Below, one piece after another: positions 24,046-34,664 of a DNA stretch of 64,000 nucleotides. The notes beneath the pieces are model-generated. The model had not been told where the DNA came from, did no database searches, and saw only the letters and a list, made by a program, of their open reading frames with translations. How positions within the stretch are numbered: the first letter of the stretch is position 1; every line of letters begins with the position of its first letter. The position numbers and the translations under genes are program-made. Source of the DNA: Corythucha ciliata (lineage: Eukaryota; Arthropoda; Insecta; Hemiptera; Tingidae); NCBI GenBank assembly GCA_038030265.1, contig CM075941.1, positions 5,456,001-5,520,000 of the forward strand, written 5' to 3'.

Positions 24046-24711
24046 ATGCACGCAACGCTAGCTTTTATCTGCCAATGTTTCCTGGTCATTTCAAATTGTT
24101 CAACAGTGGCCTTCAGCACCATCCTGATAACGATCATGAGTCGTATCATCCTCGTTGAATTCATTCTTGAGCTGCCTACTTTCCCCGATTTGTCGCTGTC
24201 CGATGGACCCATCGCCTCATTATCACTAAGCGCCGTCGTTATCGTTATAAGCATTTTCGGAGCAACCGTCGCCTACGTTCCACTGCGCCCAATACGCATC
24301 ACGTACATGAGCCTGGCTGGACTCGTAGCTCTGGCGTTGATCGTCGCTGCGACGAGTAGTTTCCTTTTTAGAAGCGATACGAGCGATAAGGATCGTGTGG
24401 ACGAGTTCTACCGTGATTATAAGTTGAACAAGGATGGAATCGATAGAATACAGTCGTATTTCGAGTGCTGCGGATCGTTGAATCATTCTCAACCTTTCAC
24501 GGACGAAACTCGTCCTTTGAGTTGCTGTAAAATTAGTAAGGCGGCTGAAAATAAAGAATGCCGATCATCCAGCGCGTTTCCATTGGGGTGTACAGCTGTT
24601 ACCACGCAATACAAATACGACATTCTTGTCACTAGCGCCATTCTTTATTTCTATGAATCTTTCATATTTATAGTCGATATTGGGGCAGTTGCGCTCTTGT
24701 TATTCTTTTAA
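24046..24711 (+). CDS. tetraspanin-like protein 2 (221 aa, intronless, no C-terminal tail)
   Basis: Complete frame of 221 residues with four hydrophobic segments (about 7-30, 60-79, 86-108, 193-221). Loop 2 has CCG at 141-143, P.SCC at 157-161, C172 and GC at 181-182; N146 is a sequon. The stretch between the SCC and the next Cys is shorter than in the two neighbours (10 against 21 and 18 residues), while the last C-x9-C spacing is the same in all three. The protein ends inside the fourth membrane segment (LLLFF), so it has no cytoplasmic tail, which is unusual for the family. It could be a shortened but stable paralogue or a gene in decay. The stop is followed after 51 bp by the ATG of the third gene. 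Confidence 0.85.
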   Translation: MHATLAFICQCFLVISNCSTVAFSTILITIMSRIILVEFILELPTFPDLSLSDGPIASLSLSAVVIVISIFGATVAYVPLRPIRITYMSLAGLVALALIVAATSSFLFRSDTSDKDRVDEFYRDYKLNKDGIDRIQSYFECCGSLNHSQPFTDETRPLSCCKISKAAENKECRSSSAFPLGCTAVTTQYKYDILVTSAILYFYESFIFIVDIGAVALLLFF

Positions 24712-24762
24712 ATAAGATACTTGTATCAGCTGCTTTGCCATACAATCAAACATGTTTTTGAA

Positions 24763-25533
24763 ATGTGCAATTTCGTTGAGATACTCAGATCAAACCTGGT
24801 GTTTTTTTCGACAATTCTCGCCTGTGTGACTGCTCTACTCATAATCGCCGGTTCTTATTATTCTCAGCTGGAGCTGCCTATTTACCTAAAAATATATCCG
24901 TTGGATGGTGCAGACGGGCTCACGGTGTACCTTGTTGTTTGCTCTGCGGCCACAGTTTTCACCTGCATCACAGGAGCGTACCTCGTAAAAGCGAAACGAG
25001 TTAAACATCACGTCATATTGTTCTGCATTGGCTTCTTACTGCTACTGTGTCTTATTATCGCAAGCGTTTACAGTTCGAAAGATTTTGAAGATCCGTCGGA
25101 CGACGAAAGAATCGACGACTTTTTCGAGAAGCACGAGTATAATAGACGCACCGTGGACAAGATTCAAACCGCTTGGCAGTGTTGCGGTTCAAATAATGCG
25201 ACGGAAACGTACACGGATGAAAGTCGACCCAGATCTTGTTGCGAGGACACGTCCGGTGATCTGAATCACGATCAAGCCAAAGGGAACAACATCAACTGTC
25301 CGGTTAAGTACGCACATAGTAGTGGCTGTAAAACGATGTTGATCGACTTCAAGTCACTTATTCAGCGACTGATATTCAGTGGACTGATCGTTTCCACGTT
25401 CCTACTAGTCTTCTATTTGTTTTTAATAGCCTGCCTCGGAAGCGCGATAATCGGATCCAGACTCATTAGCTTATGGGTTGATACCGATCCGGATAAGCCC
25501 CTGGGGCACGCATCGGTGAGTTTAAAAGAATAG
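24763..25533 (+). CDS. tetraspanin-like protein 3 (256 aa, intronless)
   Basis: I start it at ATG 24763. The same frame is open from 24721, but that start would be TTG. It has 256 residues with hydrophobic segments at about 10-31, 53-76, 82-103 and 202-232. Loop 2: CCG at 140-142, P.SCC at 156-160, C179, GC at 188-189; N145 sits in a sequon. Residue numbers of CCG and SCC are identical to tetraspanin 1, and both share the local word WQCCGSNN, so these two are the closest pair. The tail is polar and acidic (about 24 residues). Only 51 bp separate it from gene 2, too little for an ordinary promoter, so a shared transcript is possible. No AATAAA was seen close downstream. Confidence 0.9.
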   Translation: MCNFVEILRSNLVFFSTILACVTALLIIAGSYYSQLELPIYLKIYPLDGADGLTVYLVVCSAATVFTCITGAYLVKAKRVKHHVILFCIGFLLLLCLIIASVYSSKDFEDPSDDERIDDFFEKHEYNRRTVDKIQTAWQCCGSNNATETYTDESRPRSCCEDTSGDLNHDQAKGNNINCPVKYAHSSGCKTMLIDFKSLIQRLIFSGLIVSTFLLVFYLFLIACLGSAIIGSRLISLWVDTDPDKPLGHASVSLKE

Positions 25534-27145
25534 AAATAGAGAGCGTGGTCTTTCATGTACCGACGAAAAAAAAAATCGACAGGCGACGATCGAGGATCGG
25601 AAATCGGTAGACCAGCTGAGAAGTCGTCGTTTCCAACAATATACTTTTAATTTTGAAATGATCTACCCGTTTATTTCTTTCATTTTTAAAAGAGCGCATC
25701 ATTCGATTTGGGAAATAGGAAAAATGCCCGCAGTCCTCTCCCTCCCCCCGATCCCGAGAGATACACGAATGCCACCGCTGGCGTCAGTATTCTTCGAAAT
25801 ATTCAACAATTTCCTGTGCTTCCATTCTCAGCCCAACCCGTCAATACTCTTTCATTCTCCTTATAGAAGATTTATTCAATTTACCCTTCCCCCCTCCTCA
25901 CCGTTTTCTAACGCCACCAAAAAAAATTCTACTTGCACCCAGATGGTGATTATCGGTATATAGGACATAGGATCAAAGACAGCTAGGAAACGCACTCAAA
26001 GAAATTGGACTGATTGGGCATAGTAATAAAAATAATGTTATACGAGTGGAAGATGAATGTGGAGAGGGGAGGGGGGTCAAATACTCCGTAATTATTGTGA
26101 ATTCGTTTCAGTGCACTCCCTCTTTTTTTAATTCCAAAATTGGAGAGTTCCACGTCTCGCGTCTCTCTCTGATGGAGCTATTCGCCTTAATTCGCCTTTG
26201 TTCCCTTAATAAACAGGATTAAAATCAAGTATTCTTCCATTTTATTCTTCATTTGTCGACTACCCTTATTTTTAATCTTATTTCGAAGTCGAGAGATCTT
26301 CTGTGGCGTAACCATAGAGACAGAGCGATGCATCTTTGCATACAAAACATTATAATTATTTATGGGCTCAATCAAAAGCCGCCGCCATAGGGCCAAGCCC
26401 TATGCATAGGAGTTCCCAGACAATCCCATTCTCATCATCGTTTTCTCCCCTATTTTTCCTTCTTTCAGTTGTGTCCCCGCATTAATCTCAAGTTGCGTTC
26501 GTCTCTTTTGTTCCTTCGATATTTTTATTTTTTATTTTTGTTACTCGAAATACTCGTAAATATGAATGAAGACAGTTTCCTATACAGTCAAACCCACATT
26601 GCACCGACGTAACATTGGAATCAATAAAAAGTTTAGCGGGCGACGGGGAGGTATAAAATGTCGAAGAATTGTTTCTTTTTTCTCCAACGTGAAACGAATT
26701 CTTGGTAGTAGTGGTGGTGGTGGTGGTGGTGGGGGGGGGATTCTTCGCACTAACAAGGGGGTGTGTCACATCACATAATCCATCCTATACAGAGCAAGGA
26801 ATATGGACCCTGGGGAGAGATTGATACAAATGAGAATGGAAAAAAGGGAAAAACGAAGGCCGTACTAAGTTAGGATAGAGGAGGTGGGGGGGGGTGTTGA
26901 ACAGAAAAAGGGAGCAACAGGCGAATTTCCTGTGTGGCCTTCTTGAAAACGGGCCTATCATACAAATGAACCTTTGAATGAGGAAGAAAGAGAGAGTGAG
27001 AGTGTTTTTTGACCACATTATCAAACTAAACACGAGTTTGACTATTTAGTCCTGTAGTGTGCCTTGTAAAACAGTCATTTAAATAGATGTTAATAAATAA
27101 TCTTAAGCGCAATAATAATGCAATTACTAACAATAACAGTAAACA
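25534..27145. other. unique DNA, no recognised gene
   Basis: Contains a perfect hairpin CATAGGGC-CAA-GCCCTATG (26386-26404), a (GGT)n tract at 26709-26731 and several G runs. Open frames (for example 25658-25963 plus, 26396-26187 minus) show no family motif. A minus-strand frame beginning near 26315 has a protein-like, lysine-rich composition but starts and ends without other support. Confidence 0.4.
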
Positions 27146-27481
27146 CTGTAGAGCAGGGGTGGGCAACCCAGGGCACGCACCGCAAGTGGCCCGCGACGGC
27201 TTTCGGAATGGCCGAGTGGCTGTTAATTTTATATACTTATTATATTACTTATTATTTAGCGATGTTTAAAAATGTTATTGAACTTATCTTCAAAAAGTTG
27301 AGTGTATTTAGCATTAACCCTGTCTAAATTTATACTTGCTGGAGAACATAAAGCAGGTGGAGGGTTAACAGACCATACCATTGGCGTGTTTTCATGTTGA
27401 GGAGGGGGGGGGGTTGTAAAAAGTGGCGAAACGTTTGATCCAAGTAGTCAGTGCCTTATCCAAAGGATCAAAACGCAAAAA

Positions 27482-27850
27482 CGCCCAACCTCAGCTTGCT
27501 CTAAACCACAGCAAGCACCCAACCACAGCCAAGCTCCTAACCACGGCAAAATTACAAACCAAAGTAAAAATCCAACTACAAAGAAGGCCCCACACAAAAA
27601 TAGCTCCAAACCACATGCAGCAAATGACCAACCATCACAAAAAACTCCAAGACGACAACAACATAGGCCCAAAAAAAGCTGAACTCCAACCACAAAAACC
27701 TCTAACCACAGCAAAGCCTCAACCACAACAAAGCCCCAAACCACAGCTAAGCTCCAAACCACAGCAAAGCACAAAACCACAGGAAAACATCAGACGACAG
27801 CAAAGACCAAACCTCTAACCAAAGTAAAGCTCCAGCCACAGATAGCGTCA
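27482..27850. repeat. minisatellite AACCACAGCAAAGCtcc
   Basis: Degenerate units of about 15-18 bp (AACCACAGCAAAGC, CTCCAAACCACAGC). The plus-strand frame 27423-27818 over it would give a lysine/glutamine/proline repeat protein, but that composition follows from the DNA repeat. I do not call a gene. Confidence 0.75.
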
Positions 27851-28229
27851 AATACCGTAGAGCATTCCTTTTTTTCCTGCTTGTCTTCCCTTTTTCTTGA
27901 TTTCCGAAATCCGCCCCCCTCCACCAAGAAAGGCTAGGCCCGAGGTAAAAAAAAACAAAAACGGACCCGCAGTGCCCTCACCCTCTGGACAGCCCTTCCC
28001 TATATAGTGTACCACAGTGCTGCGATCGAGCTGGCCGTGTCTCGAGTTCGGCACGGAATTTCCCAAAATTCCCAATGTCTGAGCTCAAATTTTCCTTTCT
28101 TCCTTGACCTGGCCATGCATGGTCGGTGAATGGGTCGCGAACCTCATTTTGACCAGGCTTCACTTTCCTGAACATTCCACAGAGTCCCTTGTATAGTGCG
28201 GGATGGTGACAGGACACTGACGATTCGGG

Positions 28230-28880
28230 CCAAGGAAATGGTTAAGCTAACCGTTAGCACCATAAAGTCAACTAAACTGGCTATTTACAATAATCCTGAC
28301 TATCACGCCCTAAAATTAATAATGACCGTAGGTGTACTTCTTTACATTTTGGGCCCTAAAAATAGTCAAACTGGCTTTTAACTACCTATAATGGAAAAAG
28401 GGACTCAATGCACCTTGAAAATGGCTAAACTGACAATAAGAACCTCGCTCAAACTGATGATTCGTGCCAAAAAAAAAAAAAAAAAAAAATGGTAAAACCG
28501 ACCACTCGCGTTCCAAAACTGCCCAAATTATAACTGACCATTCGCTCCTTGGAAATGGCTGAAATAGCGATTCGTGGCCCAAAATAACCAAATTTGTCTA
28601 CTCACTCTCTGAAAAAAACAAAAAACAAACTGACCATTCGCACCCTCCAGATAACGTAAAACTGCGATGATTTGCCCCTTGAAAATGGCTAAACTGAACT
28701 GCATGGGCCCCCACAAAAATTGCCAAACTGGCTATTTTGTGCCCTTGGAACAATATAAGCTGACCATTCTTTCTGAGTTTTTCAGACCCCTCCCTGCCCA
28801 ATTCACAACCATCGAAGTTCCTGAAAAATTGAAACCCACCCCACCACCACCACCGACACATTTTAAAAGTTCATAGTGCA
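28230..28880. repeat. degenerate minisatellite family D (AAAATGGCTAAACTGACCATTCG)
   Basis: About 30-bp units with GAAAATGGCTAAACTGACCATTCG followed by a GC-bearing word such as CGCCCT. The inverse orientation forms most of 34.68-35.38 kb. Confidence 0.7.
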
Positions 28881-29359
28881 GCTCGCGCTTCCAACCCCTA
28901 CTGCCTTTGGGCACCCCCTGAGCTCAACGATCACTAATTTTGTGTTTAACATTCAATATACCCATGTTCAATAAAATCGAATGAAATTAGCTGCCGATTC
29001 TTCGATAGAAATAGTGATTTTTATTTCAGAAACGCCGAATTATGAGCGAAAACCCCGTAATTGTCACCTCAATTTTTGTCCTGAAAAAATCGGAATTTCA
29101 TCCCTAAAACTTCAATGACTGGCAATTCTTCAGTCGAAAAAAACACCCCCCTCCCCCATGGACCCAGTTTCTCGCCCCAGAGACTGACTTACCCAGTGAA
29201 ATACCAGACACAAATATACGACCCTAGACGACCCCAAAAACGAGTAGCTTGTCTCGGAAACAGTCAATTCAGCCCTTCAACCTGGTTTTACTTGACCCCC
29301 AAAACAATTTGTTTTTTTCTTTACCAGAAACAACTGAGTTAGATATGAGCTTCAGTCTA
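28881..29359. other. unassigned repeat-like sequence
   Basis: Diverged clauses (CGAAAACCCCGTAATTGTC, ACCCAGTGAAATACCAGAC) resemble the minisatellites on either side but with no stable period. No gene was seen. Confidence 0.35.
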
Positions 29360-29870
29360 TTTTAGAGAACTATATTGTTTGAAAGAGCTATAATCGCTAT
29401 AATCGAGATATGTGGCTTTGAAAGAGCCAAAGTCGTAAAATTGGCTTTTGAAAGAGGCAAACACGCGAAAATTGTAATTTTTGAAGAGCCAATAATTACG
29501 CGTCCAGATTTTGATGAAGTGGGGCAACTATCAGCATAGAGAGGGGAACACGATGGCCGCCTCAGCCCACATTCAAAGTGTCGAGGGTATACTCTCCAAA
29601 ATCCCAAATCTCACACAATAGTTGCGGTAGGAGGGCCACCAAGTGCAGTGGGGGCGATCGCCCCTCCAGAGTGTTCACGGGTGATTTCATGGATTTTTGT
29701 TCCGTTAAGAGATAAATTTATTGGGTTTGGCTCTTTCAAAAACCGAATTCTGGCGGTTTTCGCCTTTTCAGGACCCAAATTTCGTGATTTTGGCTCTTCA
29801 TCCTTAAGCGGATTTTCGCTATTTCGTTGACTCTTACTAAAAACCGTTGAAAAACCCGCTGAGCCTTTCA
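29360..29870. repeat. minisatellite family A, both orientations
   Basis: GAGCC(A)AAGTCGTAAAATTGGCTTTTGAAAGAGG units run forward to about 29500. From 29690 the inverse form (GGCTCTTTCAAAAACCG) follows. Confidence 0.6.
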
Positions 29871-29939
29871 CAATGGCCCGCCCGTGGCCTGCTGTGGTAA
29901 ATTAAGCTGGATTTTAGCGCCAATCGGATTTTTGTGCAA

Positions 29940-30174
29940 ATGGAAAATGCCACAGCTCGCGAATCCTCGTGGGCGGCTAAAATTGAGAAGACGCACTTGT
30001 GTGCAGTTCATGAGGCAAGTAAGAGGATAAAAGTTTGGAAAGTGCTAATATTCGTGCCCACTTAATCCAGACCTTAAAACTGAAAATAGGAAACGCTAAT
30101 TTGGGGCAGAAATTGAGATAAATGGCTAATTCACGGCTGAAATTATTGATGGTGGATTTCACCACTTCGGCTTC
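29940..30174. repeat. minisatellite family B block
   Basis: GGCGGCTAAAATTGAGAAG and GCTAATTCACGGCTGAAATT words, in the same orientation as the 36-38 kb array. Confidence 0.6.
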
Positions 30175-30200
30175 AGGTTCGGCTTAACTAAGCCGAACCT
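30175..30200. repeat. perfect 12-2-12 palindrome
   Basis: AGGTTCGGCTTA, AC, TAAGCCGAACCT: 12-nt arms without mismatch and a 2-nt centre. Possibly the remains of an element end or a fold-back point. Confidence 0.8.
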
Positions 30201-30310
30201 TGTTTACATAAAATTCAATGCATTTTTGACATTTTCATGTCTTTGCCCTGGCACATAGCACAAAAAACTGTCACGAAATTGCGTAACGAAATTGTGTTAC
30301 GCTAGCAACG

Positions 30311-30449
30311 GTTGCCATGGTAACGGCTAACATAGCAACGGGTGCCATGGACGAAATTGTGTTACATGAAAATGTCCAAATGCGTTGCAGACTCGTATGC
30401 AAGCGTTTGCCATGGTAACGGTTACCATAGCAACGGTTGGCATGGTAAC
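30311..30449. promoter_or_regulatory. cluster of five X-box-like (RFX-type) 14-mers
   Basis: GTTGCCATGGTAAC (30311-30324), GCTAACATAGCAAC (30326-30339), TTTGCCATGGTAAC (30406-30419), GTTACCATAGCAAC (30421-30434) and GTTGGCATGGTAAC (30436-30449). Two fit the known RFX consensus GTNRCC-N2-RGYAAC fully. The spacing of 15 bp suggests a small tandem repeat, so a regulatory role is not shown. Confidence 0.4.
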
Positions 30450-30539
30450 CGTTTACATTTGCTTTTTCCTTGGACTTCAGACCCAACGCAGTAGGGTACC
30501 GAGGTACGGGGGGGGGGGGAACGGGTTCGCCCCGGACCC

Positions 30540-31000
30540 TCTAACAGACAAAAATCGGTAATATTTTTTTCCATTTATATCCGCGAATTATCGCTTTTTC
30601 TGCACTTTATCTGCGAATTAGCGCTTTTTCTGAACTCTTCATCCGTGAATTAGTGATTTTCCTCAATTTTAGCCGTGAATGGCGTTTTTCTGAATTTTTC
30701 CATGTATAATTAGCGATTCTCCGAGGGGGGTTCCTAGAATCACCAGGTTTTCTCAATTTCAGCAGCGAAGTAGTGTTTTTATCCCGAGAATTTGAGGTTT
30801 CTCTCAATTTTAGGCTGGAATTGGTATTTTCCTCAATTTCAGCTGCAAAATAGTGATTATTTTGCAGCAAAGAACTAGCACTTTGTCTTAATTTGAGGAG
30901 TGAAATAGAGCGTTTCTTAATTTTAGCCAGGCAAGTTAGTGATCTTTCTCGATATTAGCTGCGAATTACCGTTTTTTTCATTACTCCAGCGCAACAACAG
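30540..31000. repeat. minisatellite family B, inverse orientation
   Basis: TCTCAATTTTAGCCGTGAAT and GAATTAGCGCTTTTTCTG words, the reverse complement of family B. Confidence 0.75.
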
Positions 31001-31009
31001 CTTTTTTTT

Positions 31010-31845
31010 AGGAAATTGTCAATTTTATGAGGACATTATCCATTTTACGAGGAAATGGTCACTTTTATGAGAAAATTGTCAATTATATGTGGAAATTGTC
31101 AATTTTATGAGGAAATAATAAATTTTATAAGGAAATTGTTAATTTCATGGCAAAATGTCAATTTTATGAGGAAATTGTCCATTTTATAAGGAAATTGTCA
31201 ATTTTTTAAGGAAATCGTAAATTTTGTGAGGAAATTGTATGCTTTATAAGGAAATTGTCAATTTTATCAGAAAATTTTCTGAGGAAGTTGTCAATTTTTA
31301 GAGTAAATTGTCCCTTTTATGAGGAAATACTTGTCACTTTTATGGGAAATTGTCAATTTTATGAGGAAATTGTCTATTTTGGGGAGATATTGTCAATTTT
31401 ATAAGGAAATCGTGAATTTTATGAGGAAATTGTATGCTTTAGAAGGAAATTGTCTATTTTGGGGAGATATTGTCAATTTTATAAGGAAATCGTGAATTTT
31501 ATGAGGAAATTGTATGCTTTAGAAGGAAATTGTCGATTTTATGAGGAAATGGTCAATTTTATGAGGAAATTGTCTATTTTGTGGGGAGATTGTCAATTTT
31601 ATGAGGGAATTGCATTTTCTATGAGGTAGTTGTATATTTATGTTATAAGGAAATTGTCAATTTTATAAGGAAGTCGTGAATTTTATGAGGAAATTGTACG
31701 CTTTACAAGGAAATTGTAAATTTCATGAGGAAATTGTCAATTTTTTGAGGAAATTGTCAATGTTTTGTGGAAATTGTCAATTTTATTAGGAAATTTTCAA
31801 TTTTATGAGGAAATCGTAAATTTCGTGAGTAGACTGTCAATTTTA
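31010..31845. repeat. 20-bp minisatellite with 80-bp higher-order unit
   Basis: About 40 units of GAGGAAATTGTCAATTTTAT. Inside, 31371-31450 and 31451-31530 are identical over 80 bp (four 20-bp units). The same four-unit order (…CGTGAATTTT…GTATGCTTT…) recurs less perfectly near 31180 and 31645. Confidence 0.95.
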
Positions 31846-32525
31846 TCAACGGCGGGGGTGGCCTATTTCAGTGACCGATTGCGCGGATTTTGCGCACTAA
31901 GAACTGGTTTCAGCTGTGAAATAGCTGGTTTCACTAAATAAAAAGTAATTTCCCGGATTTCGCTCTATAAAAAACCAAATTTTGAGGGTTAAAATGCTTA
32001 CCAAACTTAACTTAATGCTAACCAAATTTTGAGGGAAAAAGCGTTAATTCTCAGCGAAAATTGGGAAAAACAAATTCATTGTAAGAAAAATCGTTAATTT
32101 GCGGCTAAAATGGAGAAAAATCGCTAATTCGCGGCTGAAATGGAGACGAATTACTAATTCACCGATGAAATAGAGAAAAATTGATGACGTGGGGTGGGGG
32201 GGTTGGGAGATCTCTAATTCGCGGCTCCCGAAGACAACTTCATGGTGAGGCGCTTTGCTAAAGATTCGCCCGGGGGCACCAAATGCCTAAAGGCCGGCAC
32301 TGCAATGAGCTGTCCCTGGGCACATTTTTGTGCAAATGGAAACTACTATTATACTGTGGTTAACTAATGTTGTTGACGTCATTGAACAGGCCCCTATAGT
32401 GCGTTTTATTCAAAGCGTCACTGCCTTTTGCTAAAAGATCAAAGTGTTATTGCTGAAGATGGGGGGGGGGGTTGGTTGAGGATGGGAGGCCCGCCTGAGT
32501 TATTACAACCAGGTTTCCCAAAAAA
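31846..32525. repeat. family B units and right flank of the hAT-like unit
   Basis: GCGGCTAAAATGGAGAAAAA units occupy 32030-32230. The word TTTTTGTGCAAATGGAAA at about 32323 also occurs at 29927, indicating an internal duplication in the candidate hAT unit. A run of G lies at 32460-32471. Confidence 0.55.
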
Positions 32526-32548
32526 GGTTGACCGGCCCTGCTCTACAG

Positions 32549-34660
32549 AGACAGTGGGGGAGTGAGGGCAAGGAAGATAAGTTCCTTATTAAGGCACGTA
32601 TAAAAAAAGTAGATAGAGAGGATGGATTCAAGCAGAATAAAAGAATTAGATAGAAGAATGACTTCATTGTCCAGACAGGATGTATAAAAAAAAGTTTATT
32701 ATCGCCGTGAAAATTGACTCAATCGCTTGGTTTAAATGGTTAGGTGCTCGAGAAGTTCAAATCATCAGGTTCAGCCTTTTTATTAAAAAGAAAAAACTGA
32801 TCGATGAAGTATGCCTGTGGGATATCGTTTTTCTTCTTTTATTTTCTATAAATTGTATACGTAAATTATGATTCACTCGAAAAAAACACGTACGATGGTA
32901 TCTTCCCCTTGAAAGAGTTCGTTAAATTGAGTCGAACAGCGAGATCTCTTTTCCAATTCCCTTAAACTCAAGGCTTTTACCTCCCCCCTCACCCGCCAAC
33001 TTGCCATAGGATCACGTTGCCACGAGAATATCCCGGTGCCCTCCCATCATTACGAACGACTCCAAAACACAATCCAGGAAAACGTTTTCATCCCGATCTG
33101 ACTTTTTCGAGCTAATTTTAATTTGAAAGAGCACCATTACCGGTTGAAAGGCGCGGGGTACACAACCATCCGCACCTACCGTCTATTAAAACTCTTGTTG
33201 CTATGAGATTTTTTTTTTCGGTGAACTGCCGCCTCATTAGTGTGTTGTTGATAGAGTGTGGGGAGGGAGCGTGGGGTTGGGGGCTCGCTAAGAGATTATT
33301 GGTTTCGTTTTCAAGATGTTTCGCAGGTTGAATGACTGGCAAAACAGTTCGAAAATTATCGCAAAAAAAAAAAATCTTATCAGGTCCTTGAAAATAGAAC
33401 GTTCTTACATTAGAGTATACTCAGGGGCCAATGCCAGAAGTAAGAGGGAACTGTCTAAATAAAAACATTGTTGTCTGTGTTTATTTTGAAACCCGGAAAT
33501 TAAACTGCAGAAATATACCGACAGTAGAGAATGAAAACAGATGAAGGCAGAAAGCTTTAAAGACGCTTTCCTCGTTTCTTCTTTGATTTCCATATTCTAA
33601 AAAGCATCCCCTAAAAAGCTGAGATGTCATGAACGTCATGATTATCCTAGTGGGGGCACTCATTGCGTCGGGTAAAACATAAAAGCCTGCCTTCTCATGT
33701 TTTAATCATTACTATAATTTTAATTTTTCAACTTTTTAGAGGAAGAGATTTTCCCAGCAACCTCCACTCTCCTTCTGTAATGCTACAATGTCCTCCTATA
33801 CGTAAAGTTTACGATGAAACATAAAACCGAAGGAACCTCCTGTAGGTAATAGCGGGGGACACATAACGAAAAAAAAATTATTTAAAGAAACAGAGTTGTT
33901 AAAAGAACATCGCACGTTCTTTTAGTCAAAACCTCCCTGTGTGTGAAATTGGTAATTCAGTTTCTCTTGGTACTAGAATTACTACATTCACAGTGAGGCG
34001 TATGTTTATCGGATCACACCTTTTTCTGTCCCCTTCCCTTAATTTTTTGTTTAACAAAAGTATGACGTCACTTAATGACAGGTCTGGAAGGCAAAGAAAT
34101 TACAATCACATCACACGCAGGCACACAAAAAACCTTGAACTTCCTGAGATTTCATTCCTTTACAATTGTACAGATTGTAAAGGAGTACAGTACCGACAAA
34201 ACAAAAAAAACGCAAGGGCAAGGGCGTTAAACTGATTTTACACGGACGACCCAAGGCGACCTTGTATACTTTGCCTAGTTGGCAATTTTCCATGCACGTA
34301 AAATAAGAACGGGACAGAAATAAAAATATCCCACTCCACCCCCCCCCCCCACAAGAACAAAAACGTCAACGATAAGGAGGTTGTTTAGTATGCCCAGATA
34401 CATTCCATGCATGCGCGGATACAGAGTCGGCTCAAGGAGGGAGCCATGAACCCATCCTACCACCGCACCTGGCAACACCACATGAGACCCAATTGGAGTT
34501 CGTTTGATGAAAAATCTAGTGCCAGGATAGTAGCACTAGGATCTAGTGCCGATGCAGAATTTTATACAAATGGGAAACGATATGACACGTTTGGCCAAAA
34601 AATTCCTCGTCCCGAAGCCCCCGAAGGGTGGAGGGTAGCCCCCTATTCGGTGGGGAGAAC
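32549..34660. other. unique DNA with two weak coding signals
   Basis: At 33629-33671 an ATG opens 14 hydrophobic codons (MNVMIILVGALIAS) and ends at G|GTAAAAC, as a signal-peptide exon might; no second exon was identified. At 34407-34685 a 92-codon frame has balanced, protein-like composition (contains FGQKIPRPEAPEGWRVAP) but no family was recognised. The remainder is A+T-leaning. Confidence 0.3.
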
Positions 34661-34664
34661 GAAT

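Larger units (their letters stand above)
27146..32548. mobile_element. candidate hAT-like non-autonomous element, ~5.4 kb
   Basis: The left end CAGGGGTGGGCAACC (27154-27168) and the inverse right end GGTTGACCGGCCCTG (32526-32540) match at 12 of 15 positions and look like hAT termini. Flanking 8-mers CTGTAGAG and CTCTACAG agree at 6 of 8 positions, near the palindromic 8-bp targets hAT elements use. A GTCAGTGCCTT..AAAGGATCAAA word near the left end recurs, diverged, near the right. No transposase is encoded. The interior is minisatellite, so the two ends might instead belong to separate copies. Confidence 0.4.

Noticed and set aside
24721..24762. Longer N-terminus for tetraspanin 3 starting at TTG 24721
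   Set aside because: TTG starts are not expected in animals, and the ATG at 24763 gives the usual short cytoplasmic N-terminus and aligns CCG with gene 1.
26187..26396. Minus-strand 69-codon frame with lysine-rich peptide
   Set aside because: Begins at a non-ATG codon beside a short palindrome; no motif or splice signals, so only mentioned in the regional entry.
27423..27818. 131-codon K/Q/P-rich open frame
   Set aside because: It is a by-product of the AACCACAGCAAAGC minisatellite; the reverse strand is open over the same stretch for the same reason.
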